Positions 45,157 through 57,554 of a stretch of 64,000 nucleotides of DNA are shown piece by piece. The DNA lies in the NCBI RefSeq assembly GCF_000025845.1, contig NC_014014.1:310001-374000 (forward strand), read 5' to 3'. This DNA comes from Mycoplasma crocodyli MP145 (lineage in GTDB: Bacteria; Bacillota_I; Bacilli_A; Mycoplasmatales; Metamycoplasmataceae). Numbering within the stretch: position 1 is the first letter of the stretch; each line of letters starts with the position of its first letter. The position numbers were made by a program, and so were the translations under genes. The notes below the pieces were generated by a model. It searched no databases, had not been told where the DNA came from, and saw nothing but the letters and a program-made list of their open reading frames with translations.

Positions 45157-46345
45157 TTGAATATTCTTTGATTTCTATTTTTTAAATATTCTTTCCTTTT
45201 TTTAGTTAAACACTCTTTTGGTATTTTTTTATATTCACTTAACTCGTTAATCTGATTAGCTTTAAGTTCATTAAAATTTTTGATTTTTATTAAATTACCT
45301 TCTAAATCATAAGTAAAATAATTCTTATCAAAAAGTAAATGTACATTACTTGAAAGGTCTAATAAGTTTTCTATGTCACAAGTATAATTTATAAATTTAT
45401 CAAGAAATTTTTTATCAATAATTTTATTGATAAATGAACTAATTTCATTATTCTTTTTACCTTCTAACAATTTCCAACTTTCAGTTTTATAGTCTTCTTT
45501 TATATCTTTTACGTTATAAATATGTGCATTTTCAAAATTGTTTGTAGCATTAAAAACAAGGTTTGATCTTGATAATCTTGCTGATCTTGATTTTTCTATT
45601 TCTTTTAAGCCTTGCTTAATTTTTTGATCTACATTATTGATAATTAACTGAATCTCTTTAATACAATTATTGTAACGTTGAATTTTGTTTAACCCTGTTT
45701 CATGGAGTAATTTGTAAAGTTCCTTAAAAACCCTATGATTAATATTTTCATAAAATTGCGTTAGATTTGAATTTCTTATAAATTGATAATCTAAAAATGA
45801 ATCTATTCTTTTTTTGAGACTGATTTCATTATTTGTATTTGATTTATACTTTAAAATATCAATAAACATAACCGCATTATCCTTACGACTTAATTCTGAA
45901 GTTATTTTGATTTCACTATTTTGTGGTTTAGAAAAACTTCCTCCTGCATTATTTCCTTTTAAAAGAGAAATTATATTTTTTAATGTTCCAAAATAATTAT
46001 TATAAAACCAATTGTTCAACGAATTTATTTGCCTATCATTTAGGGTAATAATTTTATTCTTGTTAATGTTTGGACGAGGAATTTGCTCAATATTTTCATC
46101 GAAAATATATTTAAACATATCCGATCTTAACCTAAAATTATTACACTTATTTTCAAATCAACTTTGTGTAGTCATTATGTCAATTGAAATTGTTTTAAAT
46201 TCAATTATATAATCTAAAATTCTGCCCGATTTTTCAATACACAATTTTATTATTCCATTACATTTTGTTCTCGAACCTGGATTATCGAAGTTTTTAGTTT
46301 TGAAATCAAGAGTAATGTAAGAATAATTATTAATGTTTCATAATT

Positions 46346-46358
<13 letters not shown>
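45135..46358 (-). CDS. HNH-type type II restriction endonuclease
   Basis: A 407-aa nuclease, partner of the phase-variable methyltransferase. The C-terminal third has an HNH-like arrangement: NAHIYNVKDI, then LLDLSSNVHLLFDKNYFTYD (Asn, His and a following LFD), as in AHI...N.L.L...H..FD restriction enzymes. The N-terminal half is an uncharacterised DNA-recognition region. The start at 46358 overlaps the methyltransferase stop by 13 bp with no strong ribosome site, so its translation probably depends on ribosomes finishing the methyltransferase. Recognition sequence is not evident. Confidence 0.78.
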
Positions 46359-47559
<1,201 letters not shown>

Positions 47560-47623
47560 AATTTTTATTATAACGGATAATTAAAATTAGTTATATTAAC
47601 GTTTTAAAGACTTATCTTTAATA

Positions 47624-47651
47624 TAAGAAAAACTAGGTTTCACCCTAGTTT
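47624..47651 (-). terminator. Terminator of the repeat lipoprotein gene
   Basis: AAACTAGG (47630-47637) pairs with CCTAGTTT (47644-47651). On the minus strand TTTTTC follows. Confidence 0.8.
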
Positions 47652-47666
47652 AAAATTTATTGTTAA

Positions 47667-48929
47667 TTAAGCTTTTGCAAATTCACCTAATTCAAATGAT
47701 TTCATTTCACTGTTTATAGTTTTACCATTTTCTTCTTTTGAAAGTGTAATTTCAACTTTAACAAGTGCTTTAGTAGTATCACCTGTTTTATCGGTAACTA
47801 CAAATTTGTATGTTGCTTTGTATCCACCTAATTTATCAACAGTTAAATCTGCCTCAGCAATTTCGCTGGCTTTTTTAGTTTTACTTTCTTCTTTAACAAC
47901 TACAGTAACCAATTTAATTTGTTCATCTAACAATTGTTTTAATGTTTTAGGTGCTTCTTTATTAAATTCACCTAATTCAATTGTTCTTTCAACACTTGTA
48001 ATTGTTTTTTCTTTTTCTTTACCTTCAAGAACAACTTTAGCTGTAAGTTTTAATTTATCAGCAGTTTTTCCTTCTGATGTTGTTAATGTAACTTTGTGTG
48101 TGTATGTTCCAAATTCAGCAATTGTTAAATCAGCTTCCTTAATTTCTGTAGCAATTTTATTTTTTGCTTCATCTTTAACTACAATTGTAACCTTAGCTAC
48201 TTGTTCATCTAATAATTCTTTTAATGTTTTTGTTGTTGCAGGAGGAGTAACTGGTGCTTCTTTATTAAATTCACCTAATTCAATTGTTCTTTCAACACTT
48301 GTAATTGTTTTTTCTTTTTCTTTACCTTCAAGAACAACTTTAGCTGTAAGTTTTAATTTATCAGCAGTTTTTCCTTCTGATGTTGTTAATGTAACTTTGT
48401 GTGTGTATGTTCCAAATTCAGCAATTGTTAAATCAGCTTCCTTAATTTCTGTAGCAATTTTATTTTTCGCTTCATCTTTAACTACAATTGTAACCTTAGC
48501 TACTTGTTCATCTAATAATTCTTTTAATGTTTTTGTTGTTGAAGGAGGAGTAACTGGTTTAGTTGGTTTAACAAATCCTTCTATTGTAAAATCTTTAGCT
48601 TTACTTGTAACATCTTTACCATCAACTTTTTTAGTTAGTTTAATTGTAACCTTTACCGAGTCAGTGGTTTTAGGAGCATTTTCTGTAATTGCAGTTACAG
48701 TAACAACGGGTGTATAATCACCTTGTCCTTCAATTTTAATTTTTTCTTTAGTTATTTTTGCAGCTTCTAATTTTTTATCTGCATCAGCTATAGAAACCTT
48801 AACTTTTGATAATTGTTCATCTGCTAATTCTTGAGCAGTTTTTTTATCACATGATGCTGATAAAGCAACAGGGATAATTGTTAAAGAACTTCCTAATGTA
48901 AGAAGTAGTTTAATATTCATTTTTTTCAT
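47667..48929 (-). CDS. Lipoprotein with tandem Lipoprotein_17-like repeats
   Basis: A 420-aa surface lipoprotein. The signal peptide ends in lipobox LSASC (Cys about residue 27). The mature part is four units of 90-100 residues with the pattern L-x-E/D-Q-x-x-x-V-x-V, then A-x-x-I/A-x-E-A-D-L-T, and an ending such as T-I-E-L-G-E-F, which fits the Lipoprotein_17 domain of mycoplasma surface antigens. The two central units are almost identical copies joined by Pro/Thr linkers (PVTPPATTKTL). No TGA codon occurs, and the base composition is richer in GC than neighbours, suggesting high expression. GAGGT precedes the ATG. Probable role: size-variable surface antigen; ligand unknown. Confidence 0.88.
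   Translation of the reverse strand: MKKMNIKLLLTLGSSLTIIPVALSASCDKKTAQELADEQLSKVKVSIADADKKLEAAKITKEKIKIEGQGDYTPVVTVTAITENAPKTTDSVKVTIKLTKKVDGKDVTSKAKDFTIEGFVKPTKPVTPPSTTKTLKELLDEQVAKVTIVVKDEAKNKIATEIKEADLTIAEFGTYTHKVTLTTSEGKTADKLKLTAKVVLEGKEKEKTITSVERTIELGEFNKEAPVTPPATTKTLKELLDEQVAKVTIVVKDEAKNKIATEIKEADLTIAEFGTYTHKVTLTTSEGKTADKLKLTAKVVLEGKEKEKTITSVERTIELGEFNKEAPKTLKQLLDEQIKLVTVVVKEESKTKKASEIAEADLTVDKLGGYKATYKFVVTDKTGDTTKALVKVEITLSKEENGKTINSEMKSFELGEFAKA
47950..48555 (-). repeat. Two 303-bp tandem repeats in the lipoprotein gene
   Basis: Copies at 47950-48252 and 48253-48555 differ by only a couple of bases. The period is 101 codons, so gain or loss of a unit keeps the frame and changes protein size. 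Confidence 0.93.
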
Positions 48930-48961
48930 TTTTACCTCGTTTGATTTTTATAATCCACTAT

Positions 48962-48967
48962 ATTATA
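48962..48967 (-). promoter_or_regulatory. -10 element of the repeat lipoprotein gene
   Basis: TATAAT on the minus strand, about 33 bp before the ATG at 48929. No well-spaced -35 was seen. Confidence 0.5.
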
Positions 48968-49171
48968 TAAGTACAAAAATATAAAGATAGTGTCTAATCG
49001 TAAATAGAAAATTTAATTCAATTAGGTAAAAGTTATTATTTTAATTTAAATTTCATAAAAATAGTGTTTTTTATATTATTTTACTTTCACTTAAAACATT
49101 TACTATAAAATTTTTTGTATTTTGAAAATAATAAATCATTTTTTTAGTAATTTTCATAAGTATCGGTTATT

Positions 49172-49192
49172 AACAAAAAACAACTTGTTTTA
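49172..49192 (-). terminator. Weak terminator of the transglutaminase-like lipoprotein gene
   Basis: On the minus strand AAAACAA pairs with TTGTTTT with a very short loop and a T run. The stem is AT-only, so strength is doubtful. Confidence 0.35.
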
Positions 49193-49216
49193 TTTATAAA
49201 TATATCATTTTAATTT

Positions 49217-52200
49217 TTAAATTTGTAATTCATTTGATGTTATTTGTTCTCTACCTACTATTGGTAAGAACATAACAATTTGATATTTACCTTTATCAGT
49301 CGCATCAAAAGAAAAGTTATAGTTTTGAAGGATATTTACATTTAAAGTTCTTGTATTTATTTTATTTAATAATACACCATCTTTATATATGTTAATATAT
49401 GGAAATTCGTTAGTTAATGAACTTATATTAATACTCATTTTTTTGGTATCTGAATCATATTTAAGGTTTGAATTGAATCTCAAAACACTATTATATCTTT
49501 TTTTAGAAACTGGCTCGGGTCTAGTACCGGTGGTTGTTCATGTAGTCTTATTAGCTAAATCGATAACTCTTGATGTATAAGTATATTTATTCAAATCTGC
49601 ATCAGTTTTTAACATACCAATATTTTCATATACAATAACTACTTTATATTTACTTGCATTATCATTATCAACTTTTAATAATGATGAACTTGTAATAGCT
49701 ATTAAATTATCATCTTTATATCAATAAAACATAGCCTCAGCTGTGTTAATTTGCGCTTCATTTATAACTAATTCAAGTTTTTTGCTTGATAGATTACCTT
49801 CTACCCTAAAATCATAACTTGGCATTACATCAAAATTATCTACGTTAATATTATTAATGAATTCTTGCAAGTCATATTTTATTAGATCATAAACGTATTT
49901 GTAATCGACTTCTGTTGAAGAAGTTGATTTTAATGCCATTTTTGCAACGTCAATACTTAGTGCTAGTTTTTTATAGTATTCTTGTTTGATTATCATATTC
50001 GGTTGATTTCCAACTGGATTCATCCCCAATATTGTGCTAGCTTTCGATATTAATAAACTCAATAAAGTTTTATCTATTTTTTCATGATTTTTCTCTTTTA
50101 AATCGGCCTTAGTCATTATATTTTTATCTAACTTTATGCTGTTGTAAATAGGTCTTTCCAACTTACCAATTGCATGAGGTATTTGATCGTAAGGCCCATT
50201 GAATATATTGTATCCGTAGTAAATACTGTCATCAATAGGACTTGATAAAATTTTCGATGCCCTTACTAAACCATCTACTGTTACAGATCAAATTAATTTG
50301 TTAGTTGTAGCTTCCAAATCATAAATTGCTAAATATGATTTGTTATTATTTCTAACAAAAAGATTTCTGTCATTATCACCTGTGGTATAGGATAATACTA
50401 ACTTTGAACCATATAATTCTCATAAAAATGTATTAAGATTTTTTTGTATTCCTCCAGGATAATAAAGATAATTATCGAAAACATATTCTTGTTTTTTATC
50501 GTCATTATTAATTGATGATGCACTTCATAACTCAACTTTATTAACATCATTCGGTAGTGAATCACTACTTCACCTAATGTAATAATATCTTCCATTATAG
50601 TATTTAAATGGTATGTATTTATCGGCACCTAATTTTATATTTCCATTACTATCACTATATGTAGCTCCTTCAAGCAATGTTTGGCCTTTATATGAAGGCA
50701 TATCATCACTTAATTTAACATAATCTTCTTTATTTCCATTTTCATAAGCACCTGTTAAAGTTCTTAATTCATGATATACATCACCTGATTTTTTAAGTGC
50801 TCCATCTTGTGATTGTTTTGAACTGTTGAAAAATATATCGTTTGTATCTAAACTATAATGATGAGCTCCATCTGAATTATAAGTATATCCAGCATCGGCC
50901 ATAGTTGAATCAAAACCAAACCATTTGTTATTTATTTTTACATAATTTCAAGCATGACCAAAACCACTACCATCTGATTTACCTTTATAACCAGTCATTA
51001 ATTTTACGTCCATGTTAATTGATTCAAAAAATATTTGACTTGATTTAGCATATAAATCACAAATTGCTTCTCTATCGATAAAAGCTTGAAATGGACTTTT
51101 ATTAGTTGCATTGGCTTGGTATCAAAAATTATCAGTAACATACATACCTACCATATATGCTTTTGCTAATTCTTGATTATCCATTCCATAAGAAAATTTA
51201 TTCGAAAAATTATTGTAGTAATCTAAATATCTATAAAGTTTACCACTTGAGACATCACCATTAACTGTATTTGTTCCGTTCTTAAAATGTTTAATAAGTT
51301 TATTTTCTAAATCAGGATTTTTATCATATGTTTGATTTTTACCTTCAATTCCATTTGCAAAATTATATTGGGCCCCATGTTCGGTATCTCTATCACTAGT
51401 TCCATCTACGTATACAAATCCCATGTGAGCATATTCGTGAATACTTGGAATAAATGAAGCCATTTGATTTCTTAAAAATCTTATAATTTGGAATCCCTCT
51501 TTGCGTGTTAGTTTTAATCATTCTAGATCTAATATTTCTAAATCTTTTCCTGACATATATCAATCTAACATTAATCAACCAGCTAATTTCATAACATCTT
51601 TTCTATTTGAACTTAATGCTAAATTTTGGTTATTAATTATAACGCTTGATATATTATTTAAATCTTGATCAAGTAATCAAGCATTTTTAGATATTGATTC
51701 ATTTATCAAATTAGTTATATTACTAGAAATGTTTGAATTATGTTTTTTAGCATGGTTTAAATAAAAGGTTGCTATAGGTTGTATTGCTTCTGGTATTATT
51801 GCATTAATTAATGACCCATCATAAACATCATTGACACCAGGGGTGTTTTCAAATTTAAATCCATCAATTTTTACAGTTCTTTCTTTAGAGCTTAAACCAT
51901 TTATATCTTTTAATTTAAATTTAATATTTAATGATTTTTTTTCAATCATTAATAATGAAATAATTTCAACAAGATATTGATTAGTATTATCAAATGTTAT
52001 ATCATCATTTAAAACCTTATTAGCGAGTTTGTTTTTATCTGAAATCAAAACATTTACTAAATCAATTTGTCTGTTTAAATTTTGCAATAATGTATTTTTA
52101 TTTAGAAAACCTGAAATAATTATTTTTCTTTCATTTGACTTATTATTTTTTGAATCTTTAAGGTAAAAAGTAACCTCTAGTTTATCAAAATCAATTTCCT

Positions 52201-53218
52201 TTATTTCCTTAATAAAGTGTTTAAAAATATTAACATTATTAAAAATAACTTCAGAGTCTAAAACACTTGATGCTAATCTGTTTTTATTTAATACATCAAT
52301 AGTTATATTATTAAGTTGTCTATTTAATTTATCAACCAATTCATCATTAGTTTCATCTTTTAAAAATCCACTTATTATAATAGTTTTATCAACAGAAAAA
52401 TTATTTTTTCCATCACTTAAAAATATAATTACTTCAATAGAATCATGATTAATAACATTTAAATATTTTATATTAGTTTCATATTCAAAATTATTTATAA
52501 AATTTATTTCATCTTTTGTAACATCTTTAGCTAATTGGTTTTTATTTTTTACATCTAAATTTACTAATTCAACTTGCTCATTGAGCTTTTTGATTATTTC
52601 TTTATTTATATCTTCCGTTGAAAACCCAGTAATAAAAACGTCCCTATCAGTTGAATTATTACCTTGTGAATCGCTAATATTAAATGTAACTCTTAATGTA
52701 TTTTTATCAATAACATTAAGAAATTTTACATTAGCTTTTAGACCTTGTAAATTACTAAAAATCAAATCATTTTCGTGCACATTATTGACGTTTTTGTTCT
52801 TATTTAGCACATCAACTTTAATTGATTTAATTATCTCATTTAAATTTATTATTTCATTCTTTTCGTTTGTTTTTTGCAAGAAACCAGCAATTATTATTCT
52901 TCTTATTTTACTTGAATTCTTTCCATCTTCTAAGTGGAATATAACTTCTAAATTATCGCTATTTATAACGGTTAAATTATTAATAACTACATTAAAATTT
53001 GCAAAATCACTAAAAGAAATTTGAGAAGTTTTAATATGATCGATATCGATATTTTTCTTGTTTTTTATATCTACTTTTACTAGTTCTAATTGTTTTTCTA
53101 AAATGTTTTTTTGATTATCTTTTTCATCAAATCCTTGATTGTTTTTGCATGAAGTTGACAAAACAATACTTGATGATAAAATTAAATTTGCTGTTATTAA
53201 TATTAATTTATTTTTCAT
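49217..53218 (-). CDS. 1333-aa lipoprotein with five repeats and a transglutaminase-like domain
   Basis: Large surface lipoprotein. The signal peptide ends at a lipobox STSC (Cys about residue 24). Residues about 35-460 are five diverged repeats of 80-90 aa, each with E/Q-L-x-x-V-x-x-D/N-V and ending in a strand pattern I-I-I-S-G-F, resembling the Lipoprotein_17 repeats of the adjacent gene. The middle holds a transglutaminase/protease-like core with a likely catalytic triad Cys720 (AICDLYAKS), His755 (GFGHAWNYV) and Asp770 (FGFDSTM). HEYAH at 594-598 resembles a zinc-protease HExxH motif. The C-terminal 450 residues look like beta-rich modules. About a dozen TGA codons read as Trp and no frameshift is needed. 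Probable extracellular peptidase or cross-linking enzyme; substrate unknown. Confidence 0.85.
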
Positions 53219-53348
53219 TATTACCTTTTTTTATTATATATAAAATTGTAATCATACAAAAGGATTTTTAAGACATAGGAAATAATAATTATTTTTCCTA
53301 TTTTTGTTCTTTTTTGTTAAAAATTCAAACATTTATTAATAAGTAATT

Positions 53349-53849
53349 GTGAAAAAGTTTATCAGAATAATATTTATTTTTATTTTTTTAGCATCTACAT
53401 GTTCAATTTTTTATATTGTTTTTTTCGATTATAAAATCATCAAAGAATCTAAAAAAATAGAATCAAATAATACTTATATTTACATCACAAAAGGCGCTTT
53501 TAAAAATAATGATAAACATATAAGTTCAATGCAACTAACTTATAGGGAGTTGTTTTTTATACAAGGATTATTACCTGAAGCTAATATCGATAGTTTTGAG
53601 TTGTCGAATTTAGCACCGGTAAATAGTGAAATTTTTGTCCCGTTCAATAACTCGCTTATTAAATGGAACAATATTCATGAAATAAATGATTTGGTTATAC
53701 GTGGCATTTCTTATAAATATGCTTCTTTAATAGTTAACTTTAAAAACAAAACAACAATAAGGAATATAACATGACAAGATTTGAATGATATAAATGGAAT
53801 TGGACCAAAAACTATAGAAAAATTAAAAACTTTTTTGATCTTAGATTAG
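53349..53849 (+). CDS. comEA: ComEA-like DNA-binding protein
   Basis: A 166-aa membrane-anchored protein. A signal-anchor helix (residues about 5-25) is followed by a soluble region and, at the C-terminus, a helix-hairpin-helix motif (LNDINGIGPKTIEKLKTF) that binds DNA without sequence preference. The start is GTG at 53349; no ATG lies in frame nearby. TGA at 53772 reads as Trp just before the hairpin. The C-terminal 79 bp overlap the start of comEC in another frame. Expected to hand incoming DNA to ComEC. Confidence 0.82.
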
Positions 53850-55153
53850 TTTTTATACTTTTATTTGTTAAAGTTACACTTATTTTAAAGATTATATTTT
53901 TTGAATTCGACATTATTTCATTATTATTCTTTTTATTATTTTTTATATTTTCCTTAATAAAGGTAAGGTTCATATTGCTAGATTTATCTGCTTTTGCAAT
54001 AATATTAGCAATGTATTTTATTATAAAATATTTTAATTCTAATTTATTGTTCAATGATGGTATTTATAAAGTTGTTTATAAAGATACAATTCAATATGTT
54101 GTGAAAAATAAATACTATAAATATATCTTTTATGACTCTGATAATTCATATAATGTAGGTGATTTTTTACAAATAAAAGCAAAATCTTTTAGATCTTCAT
54201 GACAAATTAAAAACTATTATTTACTTTCAAAAAGGATTAGTGGCGTAATTGAATATAGTAAAATTGATCTAGTATCAAATTCCTGAACTTTATACAAATC
54301 ACTTTATGAATATTCATCTAATAGTTCAATTTATTTTCAAAAGTATTTTATGCTACTTAGTCTTGGTTACAGTAATGATATTTCGCAGGAAGTTTATAAT
54401 CAAACTAAGAACTTAGGAATTTTACATATTATTGTTATTAGCGGATTTCACTTTTCACTAATTTATAAATTTTTAAGTTATATAACACTAAAACTAAAAA
54501 TTAAATTCAATGAATTGCTTTGTATATTTTTAATATTTATCTATTATTTATTAGTTAATAAAAACGTATCAAGCAACAGGGCATTTTTTTCGATAATTTT
54601 CAGCTATATTACTTCAAAATTTTTTAAGCAAAAATTTAAATTAATTATTCCATTTTTTATTGGGACAATTGCATTAATATTTAATCCTTTTTTACTAAAT
54701 TCAAAGGGATTTTGATATACATATGTCATAACTTTTTTTATTGTTTTGGTTAATGAATTAAAGGTAAAAAGATTTAATAAAATCAATAAATGTTTTTGAT
54801 ATATATTACTTAATTTTCTTATCTATTTAGTTTCTTTTCAATTAGGATTAGCATTTAATGACTCTTTTAACTTGATAGCATTTTTAAATTGCTTAATATT
54901 AATTCCACTAAGTCAATTTTTAATAATTAACTCTATTTTTCTTTGGTTTTTTAAATCATATTTATCAATAATTTATAAAATTTTAGACGTATTATTAGAA
55001 TTTTTAAGTTATATAAGTTATCAAATAATTTTATCTTTCAGGATATCTTATAAACTTATTTCCATTGTTATTTTTAATGAAATTTTCATGGTTTATTTTT
55101 TAACTTTTAGTAAAATAAAATTCAAAAAAGAAATTAAAAGGCTTTATAATTAA
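53771..55153 (+). CDS. comEC: ComEC/Rec2-type DNA channel protein
   Basis: A 460-aa membrane protein with about ten hydrophobic segments. The competence-domain signature LGILHIIVISGFHFSLIYK is around residues 213-231. A short N-terminal OB-like soluble section (about 95-150) follows the first helices. It ends in a basic tail without the C-terminal metallo-beta-lactamase domain found in full-length ComEC. TGA codons read as Trp. Its start lies within comEA, an overlap of 79 bp. Together with ComEA it could form a minimal DNA uptake pore; for an organism that scavenges nucleotides this may serve nutrition. Confidence 0.88.
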
Positions 55154-55156
55154 ATT

Positions 55157-56095
55157 ATGATTTTTATTAGTGGAACAGAACAATATTTTGTAAATTCAGA
55201 AATTCAGCGTTACAAGGCCAATTTTTCACAATTTAATATTTTAAAGTTTGAAGAACCTTGTGATATTAAAAATATTGTTGAAAATATGTCTTCAATTTCC
55301 TTATTACAAGAAAAAAGACTATTTATTTTTCCAGAATTTTATTTATTCTCAAAAAAAGAAACAGATTTTTCTAAGGAAGAAAAATCATTTGTTACATTGT
55401 TAGGAAGTGACAATTACAATGAGTATATTTTTACTTATTCAAAGGAAAAAATAACTAAAAATTCATTTAGTGATTATGTTGTTACAACCTCAATTCATAA
55501 GGAAGCTAAGGCAATAAAATCTAGCGATTATCCTAAAGTTATTAAACAAATTGTAAATGATAATAATGGAACAATAACAATATTTGATGCACTATATTTA
55601 TCGCAAAAATTACCAAATAATTTAGAACTTGTTGTTTCGGAATTGAAAAAATTATTATCTGAAAATTTGAATATAACAAAAGACATAATTGATTGTAGTG
55701 TAGGTGATTACGGATTAGATGATCAATTCTCTTTCCTTAATTCTATACCCACGAAAAACTTTGCATTTATTTATAAGAAATACATAGAAAGAAAGACAGC
55801 TGGTGATACAACACTTTCATTAATTGGACAAGTTGCCAATTTGTTTATACTTGCTAATAAAGTTATAAATTTTAAAAAAAGCCAAATACCAACAAATGAA
55901 ATAATTGATGCATTAAATATTCACCAATTTAGATTCAAAAAAGCAGAAGAATTAATTAATCAATTTGGACAAAAGAGTATTATGGAAATAATATATAAAC
56001 TTAGTCAAATTGATTTAGATATAAAAAGAACAGGAGTAAACGATGAAATTGCATTCGAAATTTTTTTATTCAATGAATTTGCTAAGCAAGTTTAA
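55157..56095 (+). CDS. holA: DNA polymerase III delta subunit
   Basis: Clamp-loader subunit that opens the sliding clamp, 312 aa. The N-terminal region has FISGTEQYFVNSEIQRYK, replacing the usual Walker A-like start. It is followed by a region with LLQEKRLFIFPEF and a C-terminal helical domain with RKTAGDTTLSLIGQVANLF, HQFRFKKAEELINQF and LDIKRTG, all family hallmarks. No TGA codon. It starts 3 bp after comEC, as in many Firmicutes where comEC and holA are adjacent. Confidence 0.93.
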   Translation: MIFISGTEQYFVNSEIQRYKANFSQFNILKFEEPCDIKNIVENMSSISLLQEKRLFIFPEFYLFSKKETDFSKEEKSFVTLLGSDNYNEYIFTYSKEKITKNSFSDYVVTTSIHKEAKAIKSSDYPKVIKQIVNDNNGTITIFDALYLSQKLPNNLELVVSELKKLLSENLNITKDIIDCSVGDYGLDDQFSFLNSIPTKNFAFIYKKYIERKTAGDTTLSLIGQVANLFILANKVINFKKSQIPTNEIIDALNIHQFRFKKAEELINQFGQKSIMEIIYKLSQIDLDIKRTGVNDEIAFEIFLFNEFAKQV

Positions 56096-57410
56096 AAAAA
56101 ATAATTATAATCAACATCAAATTAGAACATCAACAGTATTTATTAATAGTCAAGTTTTAAACTCGGAAGATATTAATATTATCGAATCTTATTTTGATTC
56201 TATTTTGAGAAATGTTGAAATGTTCACAAAATCAAAAACAATTTTCATTTTTCCTAATCTTTTTGAATGTTTAAATTTTTCAATAGCTATCCAAGATAAA
56301 ATTTTTCAAACGAAAAACAAAATTTTACTTTCTATTAGAAAATTAACAAAATCCCTAAAAGAAAAAGGAATCAAAATATTTCATGAAATAGATTTATCAA
56401 ACATGCTTTCATATGTAAAAATTATAAATCAATACCAAGATAGAAGTCATGAAGACTATGATTATACTTTTTCATCAATTAGCGATGATATTCTTGATTT
56501 ATCAAAATTTTTAAAAACAAAAAATATCACAATCAACGATTCTAAAGATGGACAAAATATTTTTAAAGAAAATGTTAAAAAAATTGCTGATTTTTATACA
56601 AACATGTTAAGAGCTGATGGACTTGTTTTTAAGAATTTAATTCCTTTTATTAATGCAAAAAAACCAATTGATATTATTACTAATTTAAAAGAAGTTGATT
56701 ACTATTTGAATGAAATTAAAAGTCTTGATTTAAATCTTGGCCTAAATCTTTCATTGAAACATAACACAAGAATTTTCAAAATATGTAAGCAGTCAGGAAT
56801 ATTTAAGTATTTTTGAGTGGATGACTTTAATTTTAAATCATTAAAAAACAAAAATGTAATTTCTAAATTAAATTACTTGAAGAATCTTGGATATCAAAGT
56901 ATGTTAAACAATAATATTAATAATTTGTTTTTTGATGAAATTAAAGAATCGTCTTTTAATTTTACTAATGTATATTCTTCATATTTGCTTCTAAATTCAA
57001 TACTGAATTATTCACTTGCTTTTACATGACCTATTTTTAGTAATCAACTAAATAGAGAGCAACAAGAAAAATTATTTAGAATTTTTGGCACCAAAATTAA
57101 AATAGAACAACTAAATCTTCCGATTGAGGAAGAAATAGTAAAAATTATTAAGGATATTGAGCAAATTGTTCTTGAATTAAAATTCAAAATAGTTGACAGT
57201 ATTGTTGTAAGTAATACACCAGTTTTTACTAAAAGCAACTTATATAAATTTGTAATAAAAGTTGACAATGAAATTTATGAAATAATTTTTAATTTATCAA
57301 ACAATGTTTATGATTTTAAATTCAATATAAACCAAGTAATTAAGTCGAATTTTCAAATTATAAACGACCAAATAAATTCTTATCAATTCATTGTTAAAAA
57401 AATTCAATAA
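56043..57410 (+). CDS. Hypothetical cytoplasmic protein, 455 aa
   Basis: No family recognised. The protein has no signal peptide or membrane helix, is Asn/Lys/Ile-rich, and contains alternating strand and helix stretches such as LGLNLSLKHNTRIFKI and KYFWVDDFNF that could belong to an alpha/beta barrel. The start at 56043 is supported by AGGAG six bases upstream, giving a 53-bp overlap with holA; an internal ATG at 56073 is a weaker alternative. TGA at 56814 and 57027 reads as Trp. It is the last gene of the comEA-comEC-holA unit and may be translationally coupled to holA. Confidence 0.65.
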
Positions 57411-57436
57411 ATATTTTATTTTTATTTTTAATATTA

Positions 57437-57442
57437 TATAAT
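57437..57442 (+). promoter_or_regulatory. -10 element of the rplJ-rplL operon
   Basis: TATAAT within ATTATATAATAG, about 113 bp before rplJ, at the 5' edge of the structured leader. Confidence 0.55.
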
Positions 57443-57449
57443 AGCAAAG

Positions 57450-57535
57450 CAATACATCAAGACAGTAACTGCTTAGCTTAAATATGTTACCGAGTGTATT
57501 AACTTATATATGACTTATGTGTTGCAAATAATATA
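57450..57535 (+). promoter_or_regulatory. L10-type ribosomal protein leader
   Basis: The untranslated leader can fold with AATACA (about 57451) pairing with TGTATT (about 57496), and an inner stem AGTAAC/GTTACC. This shape, with unpaired bases at its base, matches the mRNA site bound by the L10-L7/L12 complex to limit its own synthesis. Function is inferred from position and fold. Confidence 0.6.
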
Positions 57536-57554
57536 AATATGAAAGGGGGGCTTG

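Noticed and set aside
47950-48555. Possible CRISPR array because of long repeats
   Set aside because: Only two copies of 303 bp, in coding frame, with no short repeat-spacer pattern. No cas genes are in the window.
47806-48717. 303-codon open frame on the plus strand opposite the repeat lipoprotein
   Set aside because: It mirrors the repetitive, TGA-poor lipoprotein gene and has no ribosome site; the minus-strand frame has a signal peptide and lipobox.
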